From JADGQA01 sp964579855 (GTDB taxonomy: Bacteria; Bacteroidota; Ignavibacteria; UBA10030), in the NCBI GenBank assembly GCA_964579855.1, contig CAZOIM010000094.1, forward strand, positions 1 to 13,609: a DNA stretch of 13,609 bases, in the 5' to 3' direction. Below, one piece after another: positions 1 to 7,107 of the stretch. Numbering within the stretch: position 1 is the first letter of the stretch; the number at the start of each line of letters is the position of its first letter. The notes beneath the pieces are model-generated. The model made no database searches. It was not told the origin of the DNA and saw nothing but the letters and a program-made list of their open reading frames with translations. The position numbers and the translations under genes were made by a program.

Positions 1-35
1 TATAGTGGTGGAGTCTACTTCTTAAAATTCCTGTT

Positions 36-2546
36 ATGAAAGCTGTCATCATGGCGGGGGGGTTCGGAACACGTCTTCGACCCCTCACCTGCAATATTCC
101 TAAGCCTATGGTTCCCGTGGCGAATAAGCCCATGATGGAACTCATCATAGAATTGCTCCGAAAACACGGAATTACGGACATTGTTTCGACACTCTTCTAT
201 CAACCTGAAATTATTTCGAACTATTTTGGATCCGGGTCTGAGTTCGGCGTCAAAATGCAGTACCGAAAGGCCGAGGCCGATTTCGGAACAGCAGGCAGCG
301 TCCGTAACGGCAAAGATTTTCTGGACGAGCGCTTCATTATCATCAGCGGCGACGTGCTTACAGATTTTGACCTCACCGCGGCGATTCAATTCCACGAACA
401 GAAGAAAGCGAAGGCCACACTTCTCCTGACTCGCGTCTCAAACCCGTTGCAATTCGGCGTCGTGCTTACCCGGGATGATGGAAAAATTACAAGGTTCCTC
501 GAAAAACCTTCATGGGGAGAAGTGTTTAGCGACACGATCAACACCGGCATTTATATTATGGAACCTGAAATCCTGGATATGGTGCCTCCGAGGGAAGAGT
601 ATGATTTTGGCAAGAATTTGTTCCCTGCCATGCTGGAACAAGAACTTGGCCTGTATGGCTACATCGCCGAAGGCTACTGGCGGGATATCGGCAATTTGAA
701 TGAATACCAGGAAGCCCAGCTCGATGTGTTGCGGGGGCTCGTGAAGATTACTCTCGACGGAACGAAATATGGTAATTCCGTGGTGGGAGCAAATGCAAAG
801 ATCGAGACGGATGAAAAGAACCTTACCGGAAACAATGTCATCGGTAAAAACACGCACATCTTTCCGGATGTTGTTTTGAGCAATACTGTTATCGGCAACG
901 ACTGTGAAATATTTCCCGGATCAGTATTGAGAAATGCTGTTGTATGGAATGGAACCCAAGTGGGAGCACGAACAGAAATCGTGTCTGACGTTATCGGAGA
1001 GAAGTGCATCATCGGAGAAGATGCCGTCCTCGCCGAAAATATTTTCATTGGCGATCAATGTGTTATTGGCAACAAGGGAAAGTTGTTTTCCAACATCAAG
1101 TTGTGGCCCAACAAGACTGTTGAAGAAGGGGCTACTGTCACCCGAAGCCTGGTCTGGGAAGACCGATGGTTGCGAGAACTCTTTACAGAGGCACGTGTTA
1201 CGGGCATTTCGAATATCGATATGAACCCCGAATTCGGGGCAAAGTTAGGTGCAGCATTTGGAGCGTTCCTCGGTTCTGGTTCAACAGTTGTGACCTCGCG
1301 GGACGCAGATAATGTTTCCCGGATGATCAACCGTGCCGTCATGACGGGGTTAATGTCTGCCGGCGTACATTGCAGCGACCTGCGCACGAGCTCGATTCCC
1401 ATCGTGCGACACGAACTGAGAACCGGGACCGAAAAGGGAGGTATTCACGTCCGCAAGTCTCCGTACAGCAAGAACTTTACAGACATCATTTTCTTCGACG
1501 CCGACGGCAAAGACCTTCCATCCCACAAGACAAAAGCCGTAGAGAGGCTGTTCTTTGGAGAGGACTTTGCGCGTTCGCCGTACGACGCGGTAGGTACTAT
1601 TGCTTTTCCAGAACGCACAACAGAAAGTTATATCGACCGATTCATCGCCACAATCAATACGCAGGCCATACGCTCGGCGGGCCTTAAGCTGGTCGTCGAC
1701 TATTCGAACGGGATAGCGTCCACCATTTTCCCTCATATACTCGGCAATTTGAATATTCAGGCTGTTTCTTTGCACGCGTATCTGGACAGTCGCAAGCTGA
1801 CCCGAACGGAAGCTGAAATTGCCGAATCCATACGCGAACTCTCCTATGTTGTGACTTCCCTGAAATACGATGTCGGCTGCATGTTAAACCCGGGAGCGGA
1901 GCGATTGTTTGTTGTTGACGAAAATGGTTTTTCCATCGATAGTGATCGATTACTCACTCTTGTCACAAAGTTCGTGGCCTTGGCAAATCCGAAGAATAAG
2001 AAGATCGCGGTGCCGATTACTGCCTCCGGTGAAGTCGACATGCTGGCAAAGGAATTTCAACTCGAAGTCACAAAAACCCGGGATAGTCACCTTGCCTTGA
2101 TGGAAGCTGCAGCCGACAAAGAAGTGAAGTTCGTAGGCGGATCAAAAGGCGGCTTCATCTTCAACGAATTCTTGTTCGCATCGGACGCCATGTACTCCGT
2201 GGCAAAACTATTGGAATGTATGGCAATCACCAAGAAACGTTTCGGCGAGATCGATAGTGAAACACCCCGCCTCCACTGTGTTCGAAAGAGCATCCCGTGC
2301 TCGTTTCATATCAAGGGTCGGGTTATGCGACGATTAATGAAAGATACCGAGTCGATACCACGGGATCTCATCGAGGGGGTCAGACTCTATCCTGAAAACT
2401 CCGGAAAGTATACATCCGTTTTGCTCAATCCCGACAGAACGCGCCCGGTGTTTCACCTCTTCGCAGAATCCAAGGATGCCTCTACGGCAGAACAGCTTGG
2501 AGAGCACTACGAGAAAAAGCTCTTGACGTGGATCAAAGAAGAATAG
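36..2546 (+). CDS. Sugar-nucleotide pyrophosphorylase fused to a phosphomannomutase-like domain (mannose-1-phosphate guanylyltransferase-type)
   Basis: This 836-residue protein has three parts. Residues 1-235 form a nucleotidyltransferase, with GGFGTRLRP at 8-16, PKP at 22-24, D106 in ISGDVLTD, FLEKP near 154-158, NTGIYIM at 169-175 and YWRDIGN at 214-220. Residues 250-372 carry hexapeptide repeats typical of a left-handed beta helix. Residues from about 385 to the end match the phosphohexomutase fold. The first part should make an NDP-sugar, probably GDP-mannose, from a sugar-1-phosphate in the cytoplasm. The second half looks catalytically altered: the serine loop reads RKSPYSK (S475), the metal loop NPGAER (618-623), the sugar loop GGSKGGF (701-707) and the phosphate loop NPDRTRP (798-804). 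The ATG at 36 is the first possible start, because an in-frame TAG lies at 3-5. The nucleotide and sugar specificity cannot be fixed from sequence; glucose-1-phosphate is an alternative substrate. Confidence 0.9.
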   Translation: MKAVIMAGGFGTRLRPLTCNIPKPMVPVANKPMMELIIELLRKHGITDIVSTLFYQPEIISNYFGSGSEFGVKMQYRKAEADFGTAGSVRNGKDFLDERFIIISGDVLTDFDLTAAIQFHEQKKAKATLLLTRVSNPLQFGVVLTRDDGKITRFLEKPSWGEVFSDTINTGIYIMEPEILDMVPPREEYDFGKNLFPAMLEQELGLYGYIAEGYWRDIGNLNEYQEAQLDVLRGLVKITLDGTKYGNSVVGANAKIETDEKNLTGNNVIGKNTHIFPDVVLSNTVIGNDCEIFPGSVLRNAVVWNGTQVGARTEIVSDVIGEKCIIGEDAVLAENIFIGDQCVIGNKGKLFSNIKLWPNKTVEEGATVTRSLVWEDRWLRELFTEARVTGISNIDMNPEFGAKLGAAFGAFLGSGSTVVTSRDADNVSRMINRAVMTGLMSAGVHCSDLRTSSIPIVRHELRTGTEKGGIHVRKSPYSKNFTDIIFFDADGKDLPSHKTKAVERLFFGEDFARSPYDAVGTIAFPERTTESYIDRFIATINTQAIRSAGLKLVVDYSNGIASTIFPHILGNLNIQAVSLHAYLDSRKLTRTEAEIAESIRELSYVVTSLKYDVGCMLNPGAERLFVVDENGFSIDSDRLLTLVTKFVALANPKNKKIAVPITASGEVDMLAKEFQLEVTKTRDSHLALMEAAADKEVKFVGGSKGGFIFNEFLFASDAMYSVAKLLECMAITKKRFGEIDSETPRLHCVRKSIPCSFHIKGRVMRRLMKDTESIPRDLIEGVRLYPENSGKYTSVLLNPDRTRPVFHLFAESKDASTAEQLGEHYEKKLLTWIKEE

Positions 2547-2572
2547 CACATGTCTAACAATTCATAACGAGA

Positions 2573-3043
2573 ATGAAGATAACCGATATCCTGAACGAAA
2601 AGGTGATTGTTACAAAGCTCCGCGGAACGACGAAATCCGAGATCTTGAATGCCATGATCGAACTCGCCGCAACCAGCGACCGTGTTACCGACAAGGAAAA
2701 AATGCGCTCGGCAATCCTCGAGCGTGAGAAGATAATGTCGACCGGCGTCGGTTCAGGGTTTGCCATACCGCACGGTAAGACGGATGCCGTTCAGGACATT
2801 GTCGCGGCATTCGCTATTACGGAACAGCCGATCGACTATCAATCGTTGGACGATCAGCCAGTCCGCATCATCTTCCTCCTTGTCGGCAAAGACAATTCTG
2901 TGGGTCCTCACATCAAACTCCTCAGCCGTATTTCGCGCCTCATGAACAAGGAAGAGTTTCGCAAGAAACTTATCGACGCAGAGTCATCGTCCGAGATTCT
3001 TCAAATATTCAAGCAGGAAGAATCAACGTACTTTGAATCCTAA
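2573..3043 (+). CDS. PTS EIIA type-2 domain protein (fructose/PtsN family)
   Basis: This 156-residue single-domain protein matches the fructose/mannitol/nitrogen-PTS IIA family, including its usual length. The phosphorylated histidine is H67 in GSGFAIPHGKT, and the segment PVRIIFLLVGKDNS with the following H-x-x-L-L-S-R-I is the usual second half of the fold. In the family this histidine receives phosphate from HPr and passes it to a IIB domain, or serves as a regulatory readout as in PtsN. No IIB, IIC, HPr or EI gene is nearby, so a regulatory role is as likely as transport. The gene starts 26 bases after the fused pyrophosphorylase and the two are probably co-transcribed. The ribosome binding site is weak (ACGAGA just before the ATG). 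Confidence 0.9.
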   Translation: MKITDILNEKVIVTKLRGTTKSEILNAMIELAATSDRVTDKEKMRSAILEREKIMSTGVGSGFAIPHGKTDAVQDIVAAFAITEQPIDYQSLDDQPVRIIFLLVGKDNSVGPHIKLLSRISRLMNKEEFRKKLIDAESSSEILQIFKQEESTYFES

Positions 3044-3105
3044 TCAGTCGCGAAGTTGCTCGAACTTGGCGTACTCACCGGATCCCAAAACGATAGTGGC
3101 ATCTC

Positions 3106-3111
3106 GAAAGG
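3106..3111 (+). promoter_or_regulatory. Ribosome binding site for hisS
   Basis: GAAAGG lies 9 bases before the GTG at 3121. It supports this GTG as the start, and the encoded N-terminus (MNLKSIRGTKDILP) is where HisRS proteins normally begin. Confidence 0.6.
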
Positions 3112-3120
3112 TACTTCACC

Positions 3121-4377
3121 GTGAACCTTAAGTCCATCAGAGGCACAAAAGACATTCTTCCCGCTGAATCTCCTTTGTGGCAAGACGCAGAAGATGCGAT
3201 CCGACGTGTGATGGCGACCTATAATTATTTGGAAATCAGGACTCCTATCTTTGAACAGACATCGTTGTTTTCGCGGAGTATCGGGGAACTGACCGATATC
3301 GTGAGCAAAGAAATGTACACCTTTCTGGACCGCAGTGAAGAAAGCGTTACCCTGCGCCCCGAAGGGACCGCGTCAGTCATACGGGCATATATACAAAACA
3401 ATCTTGGTGAACAATCTCCCTTTTCGAAATTATACTATATTGGCCCGATGTTCAGGCAGGAGCGGCCGCAGGCAGGGCGTTTGCGCCAATTCCATCAGTT
3501 TGGGGTGGAAGCTCTTGGATCGTCATCGCCGCACCTTGACGTCGAAATCATGTTGGTACCGTTGGAAGTGTATCGCCGCCTTGGCATCACAGAGACGGCC
3601 CTGTTCATAAATTCCGTTGGATGTCAGAACTGTCGGCCGGCCTACAAGGAAAAGCTCATAGCCGAACTACAGAAAATCTCTGGGAAGCTTTCGCCGGAAA
3701 GTCAGACACGTCTTCTTTTGAATCCTTTACGAGTTTTGGATTCCAAGGACGAGAGGGACTTGAACGCGACGAACAATGTACCGCTGATGAAAGATTTCCT
3801 TTGCAACGAATGTGCGGTTCATTTCGACGGCGTCCAGTCGATGCTAAAAACGCTCGGGGTATCGTATACAGTCAACGGCAGATTGGTCCGGGGTCTGGAT
3901 TATTATACCAAGACCGCATTTGAGATCACAAGCACAGCCCTTGGGTCTCAAGACGCCCTTGCCGGCGGCGGACGTTATGACCTGCTCGTGGAAGAATTAG
4001 GCGGAAAACCTACACCGGGTGTTGGTTTTGCTGCCGGCATGGAGCGATTGATGATGGTTTTGCATAAGACGGGTTCTCTCCGTGCAAAGCGGCAGATTCC
4101 ATCGGTCTTCATCATCGGTATCGATGAACAGTCGCGATCCTGGGCATTTACCAAAGCGACGCATCTACGTACGTCGGGAATCCCTGTCGAACTAGATTAC
4201 CTGGGGCGAAGCCTCAAAGCTCAAATGCGCGAAGCAAATCGGCAGGAAGCAGAGCACGTACTGGTCGTCGGCGATTCGGAACTGCGATCCGGAAAAGCAA
4301 TGCTCAAGAACATGAAAACAGGCAATGAGCGGCAGATTGAACTCGACGACATCGAGGACGCTCTGCGATCCTTATGA
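3121..4377 (+). CDS. hisS: Histidyl-tRNA synthetase
   Basis: This 418-residue class II aminoacyl-tRNA synthetase charges tRNA-His with histidine. It begins with the family signature RGTKDILP. Motif 1 surrounds RTPIFEQTSLFSRSIGE, motif 2 reads MFRQERPQAGRLRQFHQFG, and the histidine-specific loop RGLDYYTKTAFE starts at R257. Motif 3 is GVGFAAGMERLMM. The anticodon-binding domain covers roughly residues 325-418. Length and order are normal for a bacterial enzyme. The insertion domain keeps two cysteine pairs, C168/C171 and C228/C231, which could bind zinc. The start codon is GTG. The stop overlaps the next gene by 4 bases (ATGA), which suggests translational coupling. Confidence 0.97.
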   Translation: MNLKSIRGTKDILPAESPLWQDAEDAIRRVMATYNYLEIRTPIFEQTSLFSRSIGELTDIVSKEMYTFLDRSEESVTLRPEGTASVIRAYIQNNLGEQSPFSKLYYIGPMFRQERPQAGRLRQFHQFGVEALGSSSPHLDVEIMLVPLEVYRRLGITETALFINSVGCQNCRPAYKEKLIAELQKISGKLSPESQTRLLLNPLRVLDSKDERDLNATNNVPLMKDFLCNECAVHFDGVQSMLKTLGVSYTVNGRLVRGLDYYTKTAFEITSTALGSQDALAGGGRYDLLVEELGGKPTPGVGFAAGMERLMMVLHKTGSLRAKRQIPSVFIIGIDEQSRSWAFTKATHLRTSGIPVELDYLGRSLKAQMREANRQEAEHVLVVGDSELRSGKAMLKNMKTGNERQIELDDIEDALRSL

Positions 4378-4772
4378 ACGAAAAGAAAAAGCACGAGCCG
4401 GAATATACTCTTCACGTCATGCATACGGCGGATCCGGAGACCGGCGATCCGGTTACGGCGATCGCCGTTCAAACGGTCAGAGAATTTGTGAGTTTTAAAT
4501 ATGAAATCCCCGTTGATTCGGAAATCTCGGGGAGAACAATCAACGCGAAGATTCACGGCCTAAGGGTTCCGGAGAACCTCGTGCCGGGAAAAGGAAGGGC
4601 ACGCGGCATCGTCCTCCACCCAAGACTCAAAGGGAAGTTTGAACTCTCTATCACAAACGTCGACGGTGTGCTGAACAAGTTTTCTTTAGCCATCAATTCC
4701 CGCGCCATCGAAGTAGAGAATACGTCGAAGAAACCGTTCATAGTATATTCGGAAGAACAAGTCAAACCGTAA
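4374..4772 (+). CDS. Hypothetical protein, 132 residues, overlapping hisS
   Basis: I do not recognise this protein. It is 132 residues long, soluble by appearance, with no signal peptide, membrane segment or cysteine. The first ten residues are highly charged (MNEKKKHEPE), and the rest alternates polar and hydrophobic residues with many glycines and prolines, suggesting a mostly beta fold. The ATG sits inside the hisS stop (ATGA at 4374-4377) and the stop is 27 bases before lgt, so it belongs to the hisS-lgt run of genes. Its reality is supported by the exact 4-base overlap and by filling the whole space between two firm genes on the same strand. A possible GAGGA lies about 15 bases upstream inside hisS. 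Confidence 0.8.
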   Translation: MNEKKKHEPEYTLHVMHTADPETGDPVTAIAVQTVREFVSFKYEIPVDSEISGRTINAKIHGLRVPENLVPGKGRARGIVLHPRLKGKFELSITNVDGVLNKFSLAINSRAIEVENTSKKPFIVYSEEQVKP

Positions 4773-4799
4773 ACTTACGCCGAAGGAATACCTCCCCGT

Positions 4800-5615
4800 A
4801 TGTGTCCCCGCCTGATACAAATAGGACCAGTTACCGTATACAGTTTCGGATTGATGATGGCACTCGGCTTTCTTGTCGGCAATTATTTCATTGCCCTCGA
4901 GTTGAAACGAAGGAAGCTCGATCCGGCAATCGCAAACAATATTATTCTGATCGGTCTTATTGCAGGGATCATAGGTTCAAAACTCCTTTTCTTGATCGAA
5001 AGTTGGAGTGATTTCGTCACCAATCCTATCCGCGAAGCATTTTCGCCCAGCGGTTTAACATGGTACGGCGGATTTCTTCTCGCAGCCTTGTGCATTTATT
5101 GGTACTCGCGGAAACTCAAGATCGGATTTAAGATCATTTCCGATGCTACTTCGCCTGCTCTTCTCCTCGCGTATGGCGTTGCACGCCTTGGTTGTCAATT
5201 TGCAGGAGATGGGGACTACGGTTTTCCGACAAACCTTCCGTGGGGAACAGACTATTCCAAAGGAACATATCCTCCTTCAGTCGCTTTCAGACCGTTCCCC
5301 GAGATCACGAGTCAATACCCCAACGGAATCGTGCCCGACAACACGCCGTGCCATCCCACCCCTGTCTACGAATTCATCATCTGCGGAATTTTGTTTATGA
5401 TCATGTGGAAGTACCGAAAATCAATTAGACCTGATGGGGCTATGTTTGCATTGTACCTGGTCTTTGCAGGAATTGAACGATTCGCAATTGAATTCTTTCG
5501 GATCAATCCGCGATTTGCCCTGGGATTGAGCGAGGCTCAGCTTATTTCCGTTCCGCTGACGCTGATTGGAGTGCTGATGTTGATCTATTACCGGCGGAAT
5601 CCATTGCAACGATGA
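4800..5615 (+). CDS. lgt: Phosphatidylglycerol--prolipoprotein diacylglyceryl transferase
   Basis: Lgt moves a diacylglyceryl group from phosphatidylglycerol to the lipobox cysteine of prolipoproteins, the first step of lipoprotein maturation, and acts in the inner membrane. The 271-residue protein has about seven hydrophobic segments and a family-typical length. Visible landmarks are the N-terminal IGPVTVYSFGLMMALGF (Y14 matches the conserved tyrosine region), SGLTWYGGF, and the signature ARLGCQFAGDGDYG with R129 at the position of the essential arginine. The C-terminal stretch includes GIERFAIEFFR. The signature has cysteine where E. coli has N146, and one extra residue before the final glycine, a form I associate with Bacteroidota-like bacteria. 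GAAGGA at 4782-4787 is a plausible, slightly distant ribosome binding site. The stop overlaps the next gene by 4 bases. Confidence 0.95.
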   Translation: MCPRLIQIGPVTVYSFGLMMALGFLVGNYFIALELKRRKLDPAIANNIILIGLIAGIIGSKLLFLIESWSDFVTNPIREAFSPSGLTWYGGFLLAALCIYWYSRKLKIGFKIISDATSPALLLAYGVARLGCQFAGDGDYGFPTNLPWGTDYSKGTYPPSVAFRPFPEITSQYPNGIVPDNTPCHPTPVYEFIICGILFMIMWKYRKSIRPDGAMFALYLVFAGIERFAIEFFRINPRFALGLSEAQLISVPLTLIGVLMLIYYRRNPLQR

Positions 5616-6043
5616 ATACCGTGGAGTTGTTTACGACCGAAGAGTGCGGCCTTTGCCGTGAGGCCAAGCAGTACCTGCTGAAATTGCAGAAGGAGTATCC
5701 ATTTCGCATCGAAGAGCAACTTCTCACGGAGGAACATCCCAAGTACAGGGAATATATTTTTGCAGTCCCCGTTGTTGTCCTCAACAAAGATGAACAATTG
5801 TCTGGCAAGATCGAAGAACAAGCGTTACGGTCAGCCATAGCAAGACAATTCAAACCTTCGCGAGCGCACCTTGTCTACAAGTTTCTCGAAGCGATGGGAT
5901 TCGTGACGGTCGGAGCTGGTCTCTTTTATGGTGTCACCAGGAATGACGAATGGGTTGAATTGTATTTCTTTCTTTCAGGTATTGCATTGTTTGCCGTGGG
6001 ACGATTTTTGGAAAAACGTGAGCTTAAGAAAGCAAAATCATAG
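5612..6043 (+). CDS. Glutaredoxin-like thiol-redox domain with two C-terminal membrane segments
   Basis: The 143-residue protein starts with a thioredoxin-fold domain of about 80 residues. It has a CGLC redox pair (C12, C15) right after the first strand, and a VPV motif (P53) at the place of the conserved cis-proline. Two hydrophobic stretches follow, about 91-107 and 114-132, ending in a basic tail, so the domain is probably anchored to the inner membrane. With no signal peptide and two membrane passes, both ends should lie on the same side, most likely the cytoplasm. The ATG overlaps the lgt stop (ATGA), implying coupled translation. The N-terminal domain resembles the glutaredoxin-like DUF836 type; partner and substrate are unknown. 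The redox fold is clear, the role is not. Confidence 0.82.
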   Translation: MNTVELFTTEECGLCREAKQYLLKLQKEYPFRIEEQLLTEEHPKYREYIFAVPVVVLNKDEQLSGKIEEQALRSAIARQFKPSRAHLVYKFLEAMGFVTVGAGLFYGVTRNDEWVELYFFLSGIALFAVGRFLEKRELKKAKS

Positions 6044-6113
6044 CATCGACGGCTGACCGCGCTCGATCAAACAAGATTTCATTCTTCTCTTTCCAGACTA
6101 ACTCCATATATCC

Positions 6114-6890
6114 ATGGCCGACCTGATTTTCGGAAAACAACCCGTTCTCGAAGCGCTCAAATCTGAAACTCCAATTGAAAAGATCTTCCTTCTCCACGGG
6201 TCTCATGCTCCTATCGTGGAGAATATTCGATTTCACGCCAGGCGTAGGGGCATTCCGGTTGTGGAGACCGACATCGAGCGTCTGCGCGAGTTGACAAAAG
6301 ACGAGCATGCGCAGGGGATCGTGGCTTTGGTCAGTTCGAAGTCGTATGTGGAACTCGAGGATTTGCTTGATGTAGCCCGGAAGAACGGTGAGCCACCGTT
6401 GTTGCTCATCCTGGATGAGATCGAGGATCCGCAAAACCTCGGGGCCTTGATTCGATCAGCTGAATGCGCCGGTGTTCACGGGGTTATTGTTCCGAGGCAC
6501 CATTCCGCACCCGTCAACGAAACCGTTGCAAAGACATCTGCAGGTGCTTCTTCCCACATGCCGATCGCCCGTGTCACGAACATCGCACAAACACTTGACG
6601 AGCTGAAGTCACAAGGAGTCTGGATAATCGGCGCTGACGCTGCAGGTGAAAAACCTTACTACGAAGCCGATTTTGTGGGCCCAGTAGCGATTGTTGTTGG
6701 AAATGAGGGGAAGGGAATTCGGCGTCTGGTGAAAGAGAAATGCGATTTCCTGGTAAGGATACCGATGTATGGGAAGCTTGAATCACTCAACGCCTCAGTT
6801 TCAGGCGCTCTCTTGATGTTTGAAGCAGCAAAAGTGAGACACATCGCCGGCGAAAAGACTTCAAAGTCGAAAGTAAGACAAACAAAGTGA
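6114..6890 (+). CDS. rlmB: 23S rRNA 2'-O-methyltransferase RlmB-like (SpoU/TrmH family)
   Basis: The 258-residue protein is a SpoU-class RNA 2'-O-ribose methyltransferase. In E. coli, RlmB modifies G2251 of 23S rRNA using S-adenosylmethionine. A short N-terminal substrate-binding domain opens with FGKQPVLEAL. Motif 1 contains DPQNLGALIRSAE with N108 and R114, motif 2 is VVGNEGKGI with E198, and motif 3 is SLNASVSGALLMFE with N226; together these build the trefoil-knot cofactor site. Length and motif order are normal. The start ATG at 6114 gives the usual N-terminus, although no strong ribosome binding site is visible. It follows the redox gene after 70 bases and is the last plus-strand gene before the convergent junction. 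Family assignment is firm; the exact rRNA or tRNA target is inferred. Confidence 0.92.
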   Translation: MADLIFGKQPVLEALKSETPIEKIFLLHGSHAPIVENIRFHARRRGIPVVETDIERLRELTKDEHAQGIVALVSSKSYVELEDLLDVARKNGEPPLLLILDEIEDPQNLGALIRSAECAGVHGVIVPRHHSAPVNETVAKTSAGASSHMPIARVTNIAQTLDELKSQGVWIIGADAAGEKPYYEADFVGPVAIVVGNEGKGIRRLVKEKCDFLVRIPMYGKLESLNASVSGALLMFEAAKVRHIAGEKTSKSKVRQTK

Positions 6891-6915
6891 TGCTTTCTGC
6901 AACGATTCGGATGTT

Positions 6916-7071
6916 CTAGAACGGGGCCTTTCGATATCCGGATTTCAACGTTCCGGACTTTGCCCTTCGCATAATTCCTTTGATATTGATTTTCTGTACG
7001 CTCAGAGTTTTCTTACTTATGTGTTCCCGGGGCGCCACAACCGTCTTTTGTCTGTTCTGAATACCTTTCAT
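6916..7071 (-). CDS. Candidate small basic peptide, 51 residues
   Basis: A short reading frame starts at ATG 7071-7069 and ends at TAG 6918-6916. The peptide has about 14 lysines and arginines and one acidic residue. It opens with MKGIQNRQKTVV and ends in a lysine/arginine-rich tail containing two KSG repeats (AKSGTLKSGY). The ribosome binding site GGAGAGGA (7082-7075 on the minus strand) gives GGAG a 7-base spacing to the ATG, stronger than most sites in this window. It lies 36 bases downstream of the response-regulator stop, on the same strand and in the same frame. Such composition would fit a nucleic-acid-binding or ribosome-associated peptide, but I do not recognise it and chance cannot be excluded. 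Confidence 0.45.
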   Translation of the reverse strand: MKGIQNRQKTVVAPREHISKKTLSVQKINIKGIMRRAKSGTLKSGYRKAPF

Positions 7072-7074
7072 GCG

Positions 7075-7082
7075 TCCTCTCC
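7075..7082 (-). promoter_or_regulatory. Ribosome binding site of the 51-residue ORF
   Basis: GGAGAGGA followed by CGC and ATG on the minus strand; the GGAG core is 7 bases from the start. It is the main reason to treat the small frame as a possible gene. Confidence 0.5.
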
Positions 7083-7107
7083 ATACGTCCTTCGGCGTAT
7101 TGATGCT

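Larger units (their letters stand above)
6891..7107. other. Convergent intergenic region between rlmB and the response regulator
   Basis: This 217-base region separates the two convergent blocks and is the longest stretch without a recognised gene. Most of it is taken by a candidate small basic ORF on the minus strand (6916-7071). It also holds a perfect 10-base palindrome GTTCTAGAAC at 6913-6922 and two copies of TCCGGA (6937-6942, 6952-6957) that could pair across a 9-base loop. I see no hairpin with a T-run that would make a clear intrinsic terminator. Confidence 0.6.

Noticed and set aside
1350..1775. 141-codon open frame on the minus strand within the pyrophosphorylase fusion
   Set aside because: Shadow of the long plus-strand gene; composition is random-looking and no start signal is present.
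6913..6957. Palindrome GTTCTAGAAC and paired TCCGGA copies as a possible bidirectional terminator
   Set aside because: Stems are only 5-6 base pairs and no T-run follows on either strand; the TCCGGA copies also encode KSG repeats of the small ORF.
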